Source: Pseudomonas marginalis (GTDB lineage: Bacteria > Pseudomonadota > Gammaproteobacteria > Pseudomonadales > Pseudomonadaceae). Taken from it: DNA of 64,000 nucleotides. Positions 62,959 through 64,000 of this stretch are shown here, one piece after another (position 1 is the first letter of the stretch; each line of letters opens with the position of its first letter). The stretch lies in NCBI RefSeq assembly GCF_001645105.1, contig NZ_LKEG01000036.1, positions 256,493 to 320,492 on the forward strand, in the 5' to 3' direction. The notes below the pieces were generated by a model. That model did no database searches, was not told where the DNA came from, and saw nothing but the letters and a program-made list of their open reading frames with translations. A program made the translations under genes and the position numbers.

Positions 62959-64000
62959 CTAACTGTTTTTCCAGTCAACCGATGCCTCGAATGCCGCGGC
63001 AGCCTGGTAAATCGTGCCTTCGGCATAGTGTTTGCCCACCAGCATCAGCCCGACAGGTAAACCGTCTACCAGGCCACAGGGAATCGACATGGCCGGATGG
63101 CCAGTGATGTCCTGTGCGGAGGCATTGCCGATCATTTCCAGCGCTCGGGCCACGTACTCGGTGACCGAGCAACCGGGCTCCGGGTGGGGCTGGGCAATGA
63201 TCGGCACGGTAGGCATCACCAGCAGGTCATAGCGCGCCAATGCGGCGTCATAGCCGGAGCGTGCCAGGCGCCTGAGGTTTTGTGCCTTGGCGTAGAAACG
63301 ACCGTTGTAGCGCTCCAGACCGTATTGCCCGACGAACATGCACAGCTTGAGAGACGCGGACAGGTCATTCGCCTGGTCGCGCCATCCGGCTTGCTTGTCC
63401 AGCAACCCGAGGTCATACAGACCTTGCCAGTTAAAGCCGGCCCCATTGCCGTGCATCATCTGCATCGTCAGGCCTTCACAGCCGATGGGGTGCCACAGCG
63501 CACCGGCAATCTTGTGCTCAGGCACTGACACCTCTTCGACCCGCGCACCCAGCCGTGCAAATGCGTCGATGGCCTTGCGCACAGACGAGGCAACACGCGG
63601 GTCCTGGTTGGCCAGTTCAAAGCCTTCGCGCAGCACTCCGATCCTCAGCCCGCTCACACCGCGTTCCAGGTAATCGCTGTACGTGTCGACCTGGGGCGCG
63701 GCTTGTCGCGGATCGAGCCCATCCGCTCCCGCCATGACCTCCAGCATCAAGGCGTTGTCGCGTACGTTTGCCGTGATGGGGCCGGCATGATCGATAGTCG
63801 CCTCGATGGCCATGATCCCGGTGTAAGGCACCAGTCCGTGGGTCGGCTTCATCCCATAAGTGCCGCAGAATGCGGAAGGAATCCGGATCGACCCTCCTTG
63901 GTCACCGCCGACTGCCAGGTCAACCTCGCCCGCGGCAACCAGTGCGGCGCTGCCGGAAGACGACCCACCCGAGGAAAATCCGTGGCGATAGGGGTTGTGC
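62959..64000 (-). CDS. amiA: Amidase of the nitrile cluster, N-terminus cut by window edge
   Basis: The frame is open from 64000 to the stop at 62959, giving 347 codons of an amidase-signature enzyme that lacks its N-terminal part and catalytic Lys here. The cis-Ser is in [12 protein letters not shown] and the nucleophile in [11 protein letters not shown]. It ends 79 bp before the nitrile hydratase alpha start, as in known aldoxime-nitrile clusters, and should turn the amide product into acid and ammonia. Aldoxime dehydratase, if present, would lie further right. Confidence 0.9.
   Translation of the reverse strand, partial: HNPYRHGFSSGGSSSGSAALVAAGEVDLAVGGDQGGSIRIPSAFCGTYGMKPTHGLVPYTGIMAIEATIDHAGPITANVRDNALMLEVMAGADGLDPRQAAPQVDTYSDYLERGVSGLRIGVLREGFELANQDPRVASSVRKAIDAFARLGARVEEVSVPEHKIAGALWHPIGCEGLTMQMMHGNGAGFNWQGLYDLGLLDKQAGWRDQANDLSASLKLCMFVGQYGLERYNGRFYAKAQNLRRLARSGYDAALARYDLLVMPTVPIIAQPHPEPGCSVTEYVARALEMIGNASAQDITGHPAMSIPCGLVDGLPVGLMLVGKHYAEGTIYQAAAAFEASVDWKNS

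Noticed and set aside
1..64000. Search for rRNA, tRNA, CRISPR arrays, transposases, prophage and integrase genes
   Set aside because: None seen by eye on either strand; the two toxin remnants are the only signs of mobile cargo.

Overview
The window looks like chromosome of a Pseudomonas of the P. fluorescens group. The supporting signs are high-GC coding sequence with Pseudomonas-type codon use, REP-type palindromes, an Hxc-type type II secretion locus in the same gene order as P. aeruginosa hxcWUPVTXYZQRS, an Fe-type nitrile hydratase cluster like that of P. chlororaphis, and a complete hpa ring-cleavage branch. It is an accessory, catabolism-rich stretch; no rRNA, tRNA, CRISPR array or intact transposase was seen.

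Layout. 1-4470 (minus): two SDRs, a MoaF-family protein, a LuxR-type regulator, a cupin and a PuuB-like FAD oxidase, probably an amine or alcohol funnel. 4708-14464: the homoprotocatechuate meta-cleavage branch hpaG1-G2-E-D-F-X-H-I (minus) with its divergent AraC-type activator hpaA, bracketed by two hpaR-like MarR genes; hpaBC are absent. Between hpaR and hpaI lies a roughly 300-bp hairpin-rich intergenic element. 14634-19351: AraC-type regulator, outer-membrane channel, MFS carrier and amidase. 19331-25813: arginase-like hydrolase with divergent LysR gene, the scar of a deleted hxlR/oxidoreductase pair, an ABC exporter, and a divergent ArsR/cytochrome P450 pair. 25829-28982: a diguanylate cyclase, then an AT-rich island holding a decayed polymorphic-toxin tail, an Imm49-like immunity gene and an unknown gene.

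28983-40429: a complete Hxc-type type II secretion system (11 genes on both strands) followed, across a terminator, by a secreted pectate lyase that is its likely client. 40678-55767: an aromatic-compound island controlled by a FadR-type GntR regulator. One operon encodes a flavin monooxygenase, a VOC-type dioxygenase and an FAH-family hydrolase/hydratase. A divergent operon encodes an AA_synth protein, Zn-alcohol dehydrogenase, cupin and FMN reductase. A third operon encodes DUF1302, DUF1329, YCF48-like and RND proteins plus a hydroxyacyl-CoA dehydrogenase and a TetR regulator. A perfect palindrome (TTTTTGTGCACAAAAA) and close relatives lie at the operon promoters.

55768-56564: a second AT-rich toxin remnant, with an in-frame stop, and its presumed immunity gene. 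56699-64000 (minus): amidase (cut by the window edge), nitrile hydratase alpha and beta, its P47K activator, a soluble PAS chemotaxis-type protein, an acyl-CoA synthetase and a TetR regulator. This operon would take a nitrile through amide and acid to acyl-CoA. All functional statements rest on reading motifs and family resemblance by eye; no database search was run.
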